Assembly (NCBI GenBank): GCA_017311315.1 | Contig: CM029617.1 | Coordinates: 5,717,820 to 5,781,819, forward strand | Length of the DNA stretch: 64,000 nt | Source of the DNA: Dendrocalamus latiflorus | Taxonomy: Eukaryota > Streptophyta > Magnoliopsida > Poales > Poaceae | Reading direction: 5' to 3' | Shown: positions 1 to 10,575 of the stretch, piece after piece | Layout of the letters: each line of letters opens with the position of its first letter | How positions within the stretch are numbered: position 1 is the first letter of the stretch | The notes under the pieces: generated by a model | Told to the model about the DNA's origin: nothing | Databases searched by the model: none | The model's input: only the letters and a program-made list of their open reading frames with translations | Position numbers and translations under genes: made by a program

Positions 1-1685
1 GCACGACGACAACATCTGTTGGTCAAAGCCGCCGCGGGCGTGCTCCGCGGCTGCATTAAAAGCGCGAAGCGTCTCCAGGCGCGGGAGAAAGTCGGAGAGG
101 ACGAACCCCACCCCCGCCGCGTCAGGGGTTGTGGAGGCTTCAGCCATGTCAACGGCGGCAGCCGCCGGCAGGACACCCTGTGCAGGGTCTGGCACGTCGT
201 GCACACCCCCGTTGCTCGATCCTTCACCGCGTCCGGGAGACGTCGTCTCGCCTGATGTCGGCGGAATGAGCGAGCAAATCGGGAGAGTTTCGCGAAGTCG
301 TGCGAGGAAAGGGAACTGCGCCTACCTTCTGCACCCCCCGCCGCGACAGGAGGGGGTGCTTGTGCAACCGCCAGTCGGGAGGCGAGTACCTCGGTGGGCG
401 ATCGAGAGGACCCTTCGGCTGCACCGGCTGCGTCGGGCGCCGCAGCTCCAAGCACAGGGCCGGCAACGATGTACCGACCCCTCGAAGGCGAAGGCGGCCG
501 GACTCGAGGGCGTTTCGCCTGTGGCTCCACAGGCGATTCTTCCGCGACATTGGCAGCTACAGCTCCTGTCGTGCCTTCGGTCACCACCGCCCCCGACGCG
601 TCCTCGGCGGCCACCGTGGGCGGCAAAGCATCACCAGGAGTGGCGTCCTCCCCCGGGTTGGCAGGTTCTAGCACAACGAGGGGCATACTCATGGGCTCAA
701 CAGCGTCGGCGGAGGATGTCGCCAATGGGCTCGGGGTGACGCACCCTCCCGAGCTGGTCCGGCCGGACCCATCACCGGCCGCACGTCCTGTCCCGCCGGT
801 GCCAGCCCCACCGGTGCCGTCCTCCCGGTCGTCGCCCCATCGCCCGTACTTCCACCGGGCGGAGAGTGGCGCCACCCCGTACATCGTAAACTCTTCAGCC
901 AAGTCGCGCATACTTAGCCAGCGTGCAACGCCAGCAAGCCTCCATAGCCTCCGTGCGTCGTCAGCCTCCGGCTTCACACTTGGCGAGCTGTTGAATGAAA
1001 TTGGCCCACCTTGGCATAGCAGGCCACTCGTGCTAGTCACGACGTAATAAAACCACCGCCGCGTCCAGCTGGATTCCCACCTCTCCAAGTTGGCCGGCGT
1101 AGGGAATAGCGTCGTGCAAGACGCTCGTAGCACGAAATCTACGCTACCAAAGTTGGATACAGCCCCCTCAACCTTCTTGGGTCGACAGCACGCGTCGTGC
1201 AGGGTGGCGAACAGGCTCGTGCTGGGACGCCGGCCTTCCGTCCGCGTAGCCCATGTAAAGACAGCCAGGCGGACTATGGCGTTTGGCGTCAACTGCGCTA
1301 GCTCCAACCCGTAGGTAGGTAGGACTTCGCCCACAAACGTCGTTGAGGGCATTCGAAGGCCGGCGTCAAAGAACGCGACGAAAACGATCGCCTCCGTTTC
1401 CTGGGGCTTCAGCTCCGTCTCGTCGCGGTGGGGTAGGCGAGCCCCATCGCGCTCCTCGATCTTCCCTTCCCGTACAAGCCGTTGCAGCGTCTCTTCAGTC
1501 ACGCGGCTCTTCCCCAGCACACGGGAGCAGCGACCCCCCGAGTATTCCATGGCGTCCCACCGCTTGTCGCCATGCGAGCGCCCCCGCAGCACCAGCTCGT
1601 AATCCTCAGAGGGGAAGGACAACTCGTCCCGGCTAGACAAGGCGCCGCCGACGGGATGGCGCGAGGCACCGTCATGACCGGCCAT
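1..1685 (-). CDS. Antisense ORF of Tat1, gypsy-type transposon (Transposase_28-like) family, partial
   Basis: Read on the minus strand from the ATG at 1685-1683, the frame stays open for 561 codons to the left edge of the window; I translated it codon by codon and met no stop. The protein begins MAGHDGASR, has a conserved N-terminal domain of about 300 residues with blocks such as GLELAQLTPNAIVRLAVF and MRDLAEEFTMYG, then a region rich in Pro, Ala and Gly. It resembles the plant family annotated as putative gypsy type transposon (PF04195 from memory). The function is unknown. It runs opposite to the element's gag-pol and has a TATA-like box about 95 bp upstream. An intron may begin near 320, where the sequence resembles an intron-like stretch in Tat3, although here it also reads open. 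Its intactness contrasts with the decayed sequence around it. Confidence 0.75.
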   Translation of the reverse strand, partial: MAGHDGASRHPVGGALSSRDELSFPSEDYELVLRGRSHGDKRWDAMEYSGGRCSRVLGKSRVTEETLQRLVREGKIEERDGARLPHRDETELKPQETEAIVFVAFFDAGLRMPSTTFVGEVLPTYGLELAQLTPNAIVRLAVFTWATRTEGRRPSTSLFATLHDACCRPKKVEGAVSNFGSVDFVLRASCTTLFPTPANLERWESSWTRRWFYYVVTSTSGLLCQGGPISFNSSPSVKPEADDARRLWRLAGVARWLSMRDLAEEFTMYGVAPLSARWKYGRWGDDREDGTGGAGTGGTGRAAGDGSGRTSSGGCVTPSPLATSSADAVEPMSMPLVVLEPANPGEDATPGDALPPTVAAEDASGAVVTEGTTGAVAANVAEESPVEPQAKRPRVRPPSPSRGRYIVAGPVLGAAAPDAAGAAEGSSRSPTEVLASRLAVAQAPPPVAAGGAEGRRSSLSSHDFAKLSRFARSFRRHQARRRLPDAVKDRATGVCTTCQTLHRVSCRRLPPLTWLKPPQPLTRRGWGSSSPTFSRAWRRFALLMQPRSTPAAALTNRCCRR

Positions 1686-1779
1686 TGTTCTCCAAGATTA
1701 GGGCAGAAGGGCTATCAACACGAAATAAGCAGAGTTAGGCGACAGGCGAGATAGAGCACCCCCACCACAGCGATGGCGC

Positions 1780-1787
1780 TTTATAAA
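1780..1787 (-). promoter_or_regulatory. TATA-like box upstream of the Tat1 antisense ORF
   Basis: The self-complementary TTTATAAA lies about 95 bp upstream of the antisense ATG. Comparable GCTTTATA motifs precede the same ORF in Tat2 (10307), Tat3 (26199-26210) and Tat4 (31856-31865). Promoter function is inferred. Confidence 0.45.
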
Positions 1788-2267
1788 GCCCGTTCGCCTC
1801 CTCCAAGACCAGAAGCGCAGCCAGATTAAAAACCCACCAGCGGTTCGACTACCCACGGCTGGAAAGAACCGCCGGCATCTGGAGGAGCGTGCCTGGTAGG
1901 TGGCCAGGCAGCGCACAACGCCAGCGCGCAACCGACACGCGTCCCGCTTGCCTAGGGAAGAGGCGAACGGCCGCGTTCACGCAACCGCTCACATCCCACG
2001 ACGCATCAGGCATAAACCGCCGCGTGCCCCACCCACGGAAGGCAGGCTGCACGACGCGACAGCCTTCCCCCTGACAGGCCAGGCATCGGCACGACTCCAA
2101 CCGCAATTAAAAGCGCACTACCAGACCACGGGGTCACAACGGTCCCGAAGAGCAGCGACATTGCTGGCGCAAGGCCCATTCTCACCACAGCGTCAGCCGC
2201 GACTCCGACTCGGTCTCCAACACCGACCTCGGAGCCAAGAGGTCTGACCTGAACGGAGCGCGCGCGC
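1788..2267. other. Non-coding Tat1 sequence between antisense ORF and array
   Basis: GC-rich internal sequence of Tat1. I see no credible gene here; the short open frames are not shared with the other Tat copies. Confidence 0.5.
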
Positions 2268-2545
2268 GTCTACTCCGGCTAGGCGCCAGCTCCGCTGCCA
2301 CCCGTTCGAAAAGTAAGGGACGGAGTGCGCGCACGTCTACTTTGGCTAGGCGCCAGCTCCGCTGCCACCCGTTCGAAGGGTAGGGGACGGAGCGTGTGCG
2401 CGTCTACTTCGGCTAGGCACCAGCTCCGCTGCCACCCGTTCGAAGGGTAGGGGACGGAGCGCGCACGCGTCTACTTCGGCTAGGCGCCAGCTCCGCTGCC
2501 ACCCGTTCGAAGGGTAGGGGACGGAGCGCGCGCGCGCGTCTACAG
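2268..2545 (+). repeat. Tandem array, four units of about 67 bp (Tat1)
   Basis: Four successive units share the core GGCGCCAGCTCCGCTGCCAC followed by CCGTTCGAA and a block GTAGGGGACGGAGCG. Units are separated by GCGCGCG runs. A longer array of the same unit is in Tat3 at 19854-20345, on the other side of the antisense ORF. Confidence 0.85.
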
Positions 2546-2639
2546 TTTGAAGAAGTTTACAGGCCGCAGGGACGGAGGGGGCCAAAGGACTCGGCAACAT
2601 GGCTTCGGCCCTGTGAAGCCCTTCACCATGAGAGGCTCC

Positions 2640-2888
2640 TGTTGTAGGGGTGGCCCCCACCTAAGCCCAGCCGGCCTGCTAGAGGAATGTAAAGCCCAGA
2701 ACGGGTCACGTGTAATGACGTAAGTGCCCCTAAAGGGGATACTCGGATGTAAGGGTGTAATTGTAAAAGCACTCCCCATATATGTATATATGGAATACAA
2801 GCCATGGGAGAGACCCAGGTCATTACTCATCACTCTCTCCCAACTCTCCACTACCACATCTCTCTCTGTTTGGTCTGTAACCACAACA
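2640..2888 (+). repeat. 3' LTR of Tat1
   Basis: 249 bp, beginning TGTTGTAGGGGTGGCC and ending CTGTAACCACAACA. It aligns along its length with the LTRs at 11802, 26882 and 34479. It contains a TATATATG stretch and a pyrimidine (TCTC) tract near its 3' end. The next five bases, GTAAT, should be the target-site duplication. Confidence 0.9.
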
Positions 2889-5451
2889 GTAATATTGTTG
2901 ATAACTCTATAGTCTACGCACATTCTCCATGTACCATCTTTCTTAGGAACAAGAATGACAGGAACGGCATAAGGACTAAGACTTTCGCGTACATACCTTT
3001 TTTCCATGAGCGCTTGCACTTGCCACTGAATTTCTTTTGTCTCCTCCGTGTTTGTGCGGTACGACGGCCGGTTGGGAAGTGGAGCTCCTGATACCAAGTC
3101 AATTTGATGTTTGATGCCTCGAATGGGTGGTAGACCAGCGGGTACCTCCTCCGAAAAGACATCTTCATAAGCCTGTAACACTTGAGAAACCGCACTAGGA
3201 AGAGAGGTTAAGTCATTAGTAGAAAGCAAAATATCTTTATACTGCAATACCAAATGCTCCAAAGTGGGATCATCTCTCTCAAATCAGATTTGGTAGCTAT
3301 CATGACTAACTTTTTCTCTCCCTCACCTTTTCTTTTTCCACTCAGTTTTAGCTTGTGGATCTCACTCATATTTTGTGGAACCACACTGTTTTGCTCCTTC
3401 CCTTTCTCACTCTCTATTTTCACCTCAACCTTTTGCATGTTATCATGTATAATTTGAGAAGGAGTTAATGGTCGTAGCACTATTTCTTTATTATTCCACA
3501 TAAACTTGTATTGATTAGTTCTTCCATCATGAATCACAGAACGATTATATTACCATGGTGTTCCTAATAACAAGTGACATACTTCCATAGATACAATATC
3601 ACATTCTACAATATCACGATAAGAACCAATCTAAAAGCTAACATCAACTGTATACTCAATATTCATAGAATCATTATTGTTTAACCATTGAATTTGATAT
3701 GGATGTGGGTGTTTTTTATATTTCAAACAAGTTTAGAACAAAGCTCTTTACTAACTAAATTGTGGCAATTTCTACCATCAATAATGACTTTGCAACACTT
3801 ACCATCCTTACTCAGCTGAGCCCGTGTTTGGAAAAGATTGCAGCGCTGTTCATGATTGGATTTTGCTTGCATACTCAACACCGTCGATGTACACACAAGT
3901 ATAGGGCCAGCCTCAGGGTCATGAACACCATCTTCATTCGCCTTCTACCCTTGTCCTTCCTCACGTATGTCTCCAAATCTTTCAAAATCATCAAGGGCCT
4001 CACATTCCTCCTCGCTAGTAGAGTCATATTCCGCATTTTCCAATAGCAATATGACCTTGTTATTTGGACAATCCTTTTGCATATGACATCGTCCAAGACA
4101 TTTGAAGCATTGGATGGCACTACTTCTTCTTGTAGAACCCACTGAAGATGAACATGAAGGTGCTGGACTCTTCTTGGCAATTGGTGTTGTTGCATTCTTC
4201 CTGTTTGGTGTAGCACGTGTACTAGGAGCAAAACTTCTACTAGATGTGTTAGCTTTAAAAGAATTGAAATGGGATGTGGTTTTACCTCCTGCAGGTGCTA
4301 AACGGGGCATGTAGGATGATGTTCTTATTGCTCTCATATCGTGTTGCACTTGTCTTTCAGCCTTGGTTGCTTGATGTACCAATTCTACCATGTTGTTGTA
4401 AGGCTGAAATTCAGTGATACGCTTGATGGAAGGGTGCAAACCAGCAAGAAATCGAACCATTGTTTGTTCTTCTTGTTCATATACATTAGCTCGAATAATA
4501 GCCATTTCCATCCCTTTATAGTACTCCTCCACCGTGAGAGTTCCTTGCTTCATTTACTGCACATGTATCAAATAAATCACGTTTATAATGTTTAGGAACA
4601 AACCTTGATCTCATGTGGTACTTCATATCTTCCCATGTAGTGATGGGAGGCTTGTCGTACTCTCTCCTTTGATTTTGAACTTCTTCCCACCATATAAGTG
4701 CTTAATCAGTGAATTCAAGCGCAGCCATGTGTATCTTCTTCTCTTCGGAGTAATTGTGTAGACGGAACACCTTGTCCACCTTAAGCTCCCAAGTAAGGTA
4801 ATCCTTAGGGTCATGTGTACATGAAAATATTGGCATAGTAAGTTTAAACTTACCAAACTTTTCCTCGTTTGGTCGGCCATCACCGTAATAGTTACGGCGA
4901 CGGTAGTCGTCGTCGTAGTGAAGAAAGTCATCATTGTCGAAGTGATATGCTCCTCCACCACGGCCACCATGTCCATGACCCCTCCTCGGACCATGGAAGC
5001 CGCCCCCTTCACCTCTCCCAGATAGGGGTGGACGAATGGCATTTGCCACCACTCGGTCTCGCCTTTGTTGAACTTCTTGATCACCTCAGACAGCGGCCAC
5101 TTCCTCATCACGTGGAGGAAGGGCAGCCGCAAGATGAACATTTTCTTCTTATTGTTGTGGTCAAAGCGCTCGCACAACGTTGTTCACAATGTTCCCACGT
5201 AACACATTCATCTGTTGATTGAGCTCAATGCGGAGATCCTGCATATCCACTTTGAGTTCAATGCGGAGATTCTGCATATCTGACTTGAGGTGTTCCTCCA
5301 TTGCAGTGGTGCTAGCTATACATTCTTGTTGCAATGTACTTCTTAATACCTGATGTTGAAAGCGAGTCCCCAAGGTATTAAGATTAACTTCATGCTCTTC
5401 ACCATAGTTATTTTCTCCACCTGATATGGTTAGATTGTGCAAAGAAAACAC
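2889..5451 (-). pseudogene. gag-pol of a decayed Ty3/gypsy element (capsid, zinc knuckle, protease/RT start)
   Basis: Minus-strand reading from right to left: a coiled N-terminal gag segment (5451-5161); a Gly/Arg-rich linker and capsid start (5052-4690) with the block YLTWELKVDKVFRLHNYSEE; capsid C-terminus plus a CCHC zinc knuckle beginning CFKCLGRCH (4553-3945); the protease/RT connector (3537-3208); and the RT N-terminus (3195-2889) with VPVILVPKKDGTWRMCVDYR. It is split across frames and stops, so it is not functional. The RT stops abruptly after INNIT because Tat1 inserted at 2889; the remainder should lie left of Tat1, outside the window. The gag style suggests a chromovirus, but the lineage is not resolved. 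Confidence 0.8.
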
Positions 5452-6599
5452 AAAGCAATAACAAGATATATGGATGATTAGTATAAATCACTCGATCTCA
5501 CTCTTTTCTCTCACGAGTAAAGTTCTTACCTTTCTGAAGTGAATTAATGCCAATAAAAACTTATACTTGGTAGAAGTTACAATAGCAACGTGATGATCAA
5601 ACAAACGTAAGAGTGTTCACAATTGCACAACAACGGTTATTTAGTGGAGCTTGGTATGGAGAGTATATCCTATGCAATCTGAAATTTTTGATGTTGTAAA
5701 ATTAAGTAATAATCCAAGCTAGAATACTTTGCTTAAGTGTTGACCTAAAAGGTTTAAGTGACGTATATGAATGCATACGCAAGGATCAATGTGACTCAAT
5801 ATAAACAAAGAAATGAGGTAAATAAAGATGATCTGAAATTGAGAATTAATTAGCTCGTTTTGCACCAAGTACTAGAAGAGACGCTAGTCAATTGCAATGA
5901 TATGAATGTAAGGGTACAAGATTGCTCAAGAAATTAAATTATACAATCTGAATTTATGGACTAAGAACTCATCCAAATTTGACCAATGCTTTCTTTTATT
6001 TATTTCTTTCTTTTCTTTTTCTTCTTCTTTTATCAGTTGTCTCTTTTTTCCTTGTTTTTTTCAAAGGCCGAACTAGGTTTAATTGTCCCTTTGATTTTGC
6101 ACAGGTCACAAATATTCAGCAAGGTGTAAAATACTCAAGAGCAGCCCTAGATGCAATATTCAACAGCTAGTCTCAATTGATGAAAAAAATTATCAGCGAT
6201 ATTTTTTTTGCGCATTGTAGCTTGCTGCGGTACTGTAGCAATTCTAAAAACACTGTAGCAGAGTGCTACTGTAGCAATCATGTATTTGTAGCAGCGCTAG
6301 ACTGTAGCAATCGCGTTACTGTAGCAGATCAGTTTTTTGTGCTGATTTGAGGAGATCAAACCCAACAATTTTTTTTAGAGTTTTGATTGAACACAAAGAT
6401 TAAGCTACACAAAAGAACACAAATGATCAGCATCTAAACAAAATTTCTAATGGACGAGAACTTAACAAAACTCACAAAATTAACAGGTGCAAAAACTAGG
6501 GTTTGGATTTTTTTTGCAATTTTTCAGTTTAATGGACCATAGGACAGAAATAAATCAATCTAAAAATAAGGGTAAAAAATCCTACCGAGGAAACCGTGA
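5452..6599 (-). other. 5' leader of the minus-strand Ty3 element
   Basis: AT-rich untranslated leader between the primer-binding site and gag. It has no convincing ORF. Around 6226-6325 it contains a cluster of CTGTAGCA motifs. Confidence 0.55.
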
Positions 6600-6612
6600 T
6601 CTGATACCAAGA
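6600..6612 (-). promoter_or_regulatory. Primer-binding site (minus strand)
   Basis: On the minus strand this reads TTGGTATCAGA, close to the methionine initiator tRNA primer site TGGTATCAGAGC used by many plant LTR elements. A CA-ending sequence precedes it, as expected for a 5' LTR. It sets the orientation of the element to its left. Confidence 0.6.
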
Positions 6613-6614
6613 TG

Positions 6615-7436
6615 ATACGGGGTCGCCCGATCTTCTCGACGTAGGATCAAGATACTCACGTGTAGCCTCTCGAATCGTAGCGATCCTCCGTTGCCAATGC
6701 AAGAATAAACACTCTTTAATTCGTAAGATCACATGCGCTAGACTTCACGACCACCAAGCGAAAGCCCTATTGCGCTCCCAATTGCTAGCGAAAAAGTTGA
6801 ATGATCTCAATTTGCAAGAACTCTCAAATTTTCTATTAAGATTAATTGGCTATCCAAAAGGACAAAAATATGCAAAATTCTTCTTCTCAGTTATCTAATT
6901 GGGGTCCCTGTTTTTGACACAGGCGGCGGCCATATATGGCGTCCCCTCCGCACACGCATAACGCACTGTTAAGCACACGCATAACGCAATGGGCTTAACA
7001 GGCCAAAACACCAAGCTAACTAAGAGTTTGACTCACAAATAATAAAAAAATTGTGCAAATGTGGTTCGGTCAAGGGCTCCCACGAGAACCTTCCTTCATG
7101 TAGATAGCTTAATTAGTGTGCACTAATCACATGGCCTTCTTTTATTCGATTTTGGAGCCAGAAATCACAGCACGTGGGCCTGCAGAATTGGTCCATTTCA
7201 TGCCGTGGATTCTCCATGCATGCGGTTGGGCATTGGCCTTCCTAGCCGCATGAGCTGTCATGAGCTTCCTCGGCTCAATCGCATAGACCTCTCCTAGATG
7301 GTTGCATGGTCTTTCTCCTGCCTGACTTATGATCAAAAGGTCTTGATCTTCCTCCTGGTGCTCCTCTAATGTCTTCAATGTTTAAACTTGAGAATACACA
7401 AAGAGCTTACATAAGGTAGTGTACTATTCTCATCAA
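6615..7436 (-). repeat. Probable LTR of the minus-strand Ty3 element
   Basis: Sequence immediately upstream (minus sense) of the primer-binding site, ending CGTATCA. The far boundary is uncertain; TGTTGATGAG on the minus strand near 7437 is a candidate start. No gene is visible. Confidence 0.4.
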
Positions 7437-7803
7437 CACAAGGAGATTTATTAAGAAACAAATTCACCTATTGTCAAAGTAATTTAGCTCTTGCCCTTGT
7501 CAATGACCCCTTCGGTTCATAATGATTTATAATCTCATGCACATTTCGAGAAGATGCCATAGAAGTCATAGAAGTAGTAGGGATGTCCTCATCACTACTC
7601 CTCCGCTGCTTCCGTTGGTTGCCTCCTCCTCCCCAATCTCCATTCCCTCCCATCTCCGTAGAATTGAGTTAGGGCTTACCTTGGGTTTTTTTCCGACGAT
7701 TAATGGCAATGGGGTGGGTGGTTGGAGCTTCAGGGTGTTTGGCTAGCACTAGAGGCTGATGGCTTCAAATGGAGGGGCTCAGTTGCTTAAATAGGGCGCC
7801 GAA
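7437..7803 (-). other. Short minus-strand ORF remnant of retrotransposon type
   Basis: A minus-strand frame from about 7650 contains KGSLTRARAKLL, a basic motif I associate with plant Ty3 polyproteins, and then meets stop codons. It lies between the two LTR-like pieces and has no clear owner. Confidence 0.3.
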
Positions 7804-8349
7804 GGCAGTTCGGCATAGGAGCTTGGCCATGGCAACGACGACGCATGGCAAAGCTGGGAGGGTTCGAGGAGGTGCAGTCCAGCTGGCAGAGCAGGTGATC
7901 ATGGCTGCCTTGGGCTACTCAGAGCGGTGGTCAAAAGGGGCGGGGCTGTGTCAAGTCGGCTGGGGAGGCTGTGGGAGCCGGGAGAGCAAAGACAAGGGGC
8001 GGACGGTAGTGTGCATGGCCGGTGGTGCCTGACACCGGTGCAAGGGGGCATTTAAGGATGGGGTAGGGTCACTAGCAGGTGGAGCAGAGCTGGCAGCAGT
8101 GAGCGAACGCGAGAAGGCGCGGGAATGCTTGGCGGCGAAGGAAGAATCGGGCGGTGGGGAAAATATCTGGACGGCAATGAGATTTTTCGGACAGGAACAG
8201 TGCAGGCGTTAATTCCCTCCGTTCAAGCTGTTGCCAATAGGGATTAGGGGTGGAATAGGTTAAGATTCATGCAGGATAGGGCTAGGAAACAAAAGAACTC
8301 AAATCCAAATAAAATTCGAAATTTTCTTTGAAAATTTGGTTTCGTTTCA
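7804..8349 (-). repeat. Tekay/Del-type LTR, 5' portion (minus strand)
   Basis: This segment is closely similar to 56812-57344, the terminal part of the LTR at 55077-57344. On the minus strand both begin TGAAACGAA. Left of 7804 the two copies diverge, so this LTR is truncated or recombined. It is preceded (minus sense) by a polypurine tract and decayed pol, making it a 3' LTR. Confidence 0.75.
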
Positions 8350-8366
8350 ACCTACCCCCTTAAAAG
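8350..8366 (-). promoter_or_regulatory. Polypurine tract of Tekay-type element
   Basis: Minus strand CTTTTAAGGGGGTAGGT directly abuts the LTR start, the expected position for second-strand priming. Confidence 0.65.
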
Positions 8367-8370
8367 AATC

Positions 8371-9110
8371 TCAACCTCGAGGTTCACCCAGGTTAATGAA
8401 TGGGACAAAAGCAAAATTTGTTGCAGTTCTGATTTCTTTCCTTAAATCTTGTTTGTCATTCAGTGTGATCTCCGTGCGATACCTTGTTGAGTAATACTTG
8501 TGCTGGTACTTTGTCCTTTCTAGATATCCGAGCCTCCATGTCTTCATGAAGATCTTCTCAAAGTATAGTTGTGACTTATGCTTCTTAGTCCAAGATGACG
8601 CAATACCACGATCATGGTTAGGCAGAGTTTTGTTACTCTTATCTTTTTTATAAGTTTGTTTATCTGATAGGAAATGTGTTTCTTTAACCAATCGGTCTAC
8701 AATCACTCATAATCTCCAACCTTCTCATGTCTTCAGGAGTCTGTAAAACAAATCCATACCAGTATCCTTTGATTCCCCATTTCCATTCTAGGACTGGTTA
8801 TGACTATAGCAATCCTAGGAGATTTTGATGGTCCATCTTTTATTTTCTGGCATATGTAATAACGTGCTATATCCTGGGATTTCTCTCCTCATATTACTTC
8901 ACCAAAATCTTTCGTTTATATTTTGATTCATGTTTACTCTATCAAGGTGTATACAGAACTGTGGAAAGTAAGTTTCTTTTATGGTCGAATCTTTGAATTT
9001 TCTCTTTATTCGGTATTCAAAAGTGACCGTGAGATCCCAAGATTTCTTGCTCATCCTTTAACAACTTTTGGTTGAATTTCCTTATCGTAATTGAGATAAC
9101 ACTTAGTAAC
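8371..9110 (-). pseudogene. Decayed 3' end of Tekay-type pol (integrase remnant)
   Basis: On the minus strand around 8706-8660 the residues IVDRLVKETHFL match the integrase core motif region of Ty3 chromoviruses. The C-terminal frame ends at 8371, just before the polypurine tract. The sequence between is AT-rich and frameshifted, and much of the integrase is missing. Its right side is cut by Tat2 at 9125. Confidence 0.5.
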
Positions 9111-9124
9111 CACACCATGATGTC

Positions 9125-9375
9125 TGTTGTGGCTACAGACCAAACAGAGAGAGAGAGAGAGTGGTATGGTAGTGGAGAGTTAGGTGAGCAATGCTTGGGG
9201 GGTTTTCCCCATGGCCTAGATGGCTAATATATTCACATGGGGAGCATTTTACAGTTATGACCTTACACCCAAGTATCCCTCTCAAGGGCAGTTATGTCAT
9301 TATACATGTCCCATTTTGGGCTTTACAACCTCCTAACAGGCCGGCTGGGCTTAGGTGGGGGCCACCCCTACAATA
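9125..9375 (-). repeat. 3' LTR of Tat2
   Basis: 251 bp, the reverse complement of the Tat LTR; it starts TGTTGTGGCTACAG on the plus strand and ends at GCCACCCCTACAATA, one base off the consensus terminus. Confidence 0.85.
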
Positions 9376-10306
9376 GGAGCCTCTCATGGTGAAGGGCTTC
9401 ACGGGTCGAAGCCATGTTGCCGAGTCCTTTGGCCCCCCTCCGTCCCTGCGGCCTGTGACCTTGTAAGATGTTAGACAAAACTGGATCTCGCTGGCGCAGT
9501 GCGTCCTGATGGCATGGACACGGGGCAAAAGTTGCTGCCGAAGGCCTCCTCCAGTTGCGAGGTGTACGCCCCGAACGGAGCTGGTCCTTCGACCTGGGGA
9601 CGCGGAGTCGAAGCGGGCTCCGGAGTCGTCGTGCAGGCTCGAAGTGGCGGTGGGCTCCGACGTCACGCACCTCCGATGGTGAGTGAGAGTCGGAGTCGTT
9701 CCGCAGAGGCAAAGTCGGTTGCGACATCGCCGCCGGAGTGAATGGCTAGTGGCCCACCGCCAATGCATTGATGACCTCGAAAATCATGCCGCCCCCTAGT
9801 GCGCGATGGGAGTTGTACCATATCAGGTGGCCATGCGACAGCGGTCGTGCGGTCGCCCCTGAGAGGGCAGACGCATGGCAAGACATGATTGGGGTGGCGT
9901 AGGGTTTGAGGCGTCGTGGTCACATGCTATTGCGACGCTTCTCCTCCCGCCGGTTGAACTTCCCGACCTGGGGGGAAGCGGGTATATATGTATGTGTTAC
10001 CACCACCGCAGCGTCGCCCTTCCCCATCTTTAGTGATTCATTGCAGCGGTTTCCGCTACGGCCAGGATGATCTTGGTTCTCAAAAATAGGCCCGCCTCTG
10101 TTCCTCTGCATTCTTTGATAGCATTATTCGACAGCAGAATGAGCGTTAATAACGCGATCAGAGAATGTTGATGAACAGAAAGAGGCATGTTTTTGACTTC
10201 GGCCCAAACATATCGCGAATCCCTGGTCGCGCCGGCTGATCGCGGGAGAGGGCGGACGGTTGGATTTTCGTCGGCTGGCGCCTCCCGATCACGGGGGGCG
10301 AGGGGG
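9376..10306. other. Tat2 non-coding internal region
   Basis: GC-rich sequence between the LTR and the antisense gene promoter, shared with Tat4 (about 33560-33830). No gene recognised. A purine/pyrimidine-biased stretch flanks the LTR. Confidence 0.5.
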
Positions 10307-10317
10307 CTTTATGTACC
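10307..10317 (+). promoter_or_regulatory. Degenerate TATA-like box of Tat2 antisense gene
   Basis: CTTTATGTACC corresponds to the CTTTATATACC box of Tat4 but carries a G. It is about 260 bp from the ATG, farther than in the other copies. Confidence 0.3.
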
Positions 10318-10575
10318 CCTTTGTATCAGGTGACGTTCTCCTTTCGACATCAAAGTCAGAGTTGGGGCGACTGGTTGGTTGCCTGTGTTCCGCCGTAGAG
10401 TCGAAGTTGCTGATAGAGTCGCCTCACGGGGTCAAGGCCGAAGTCGAAGCCGGAGTTGCTCCGCGGAGGCGGAGTCGACGCCGAAGTCAGAGTCAGAGCG
10501 ACTGGTTGGTGGCTTGCTGACACGGCGTTGATGGCCATCACACGGTACTCATCACCATTTAGCTCTCGGAGAACA

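Larger units (their letters stand above)
1..2888 (+). mobile_element. Ty3/gypsy Tat-lineage retrotransposon Tat1, 3' part
   Basis: This is the 3' part of a plus-strand LTR retrotransposon; its gag-pol and 5' LTR lie beyond the left edge. Within the window it contains, in order, an antisense ORF (1685-1), a non-coding stretch, a tandem array of about 67 bp units and a 249-bp 3' LTR (2640-2888). The 100 bases before the LTR closely match those before the LTRs at 26882 and 34479, which fixes this copy as a 3' LTR. The element interrupts the reverse transcriptase frame of a minus-strand Ty3 element at 2889. The Tat assignment is by similarity to Tat3, whose pol carries the second RNase H typical of that lineage. 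Confidence 0.85.

Noticed and set aside
394..1047. Plus-strand ORF of 217 codons
   Set aside because: It is the complement of the conserved antisense frame; conservation among the Tat copies favours the minus-strand reading.
2540..3262. A 240-codon minus-strand ORF
   Set aside because: It fuses Ty3 reverse transcriptase with Tat1 LTR sequence across the insertion point at 2889, so it is a chance chimera and not a gene.
7142..7378. 78-codon minus-strand ORF
   Set aside because: It lies within probable LTR sequence and has no recognisable family.
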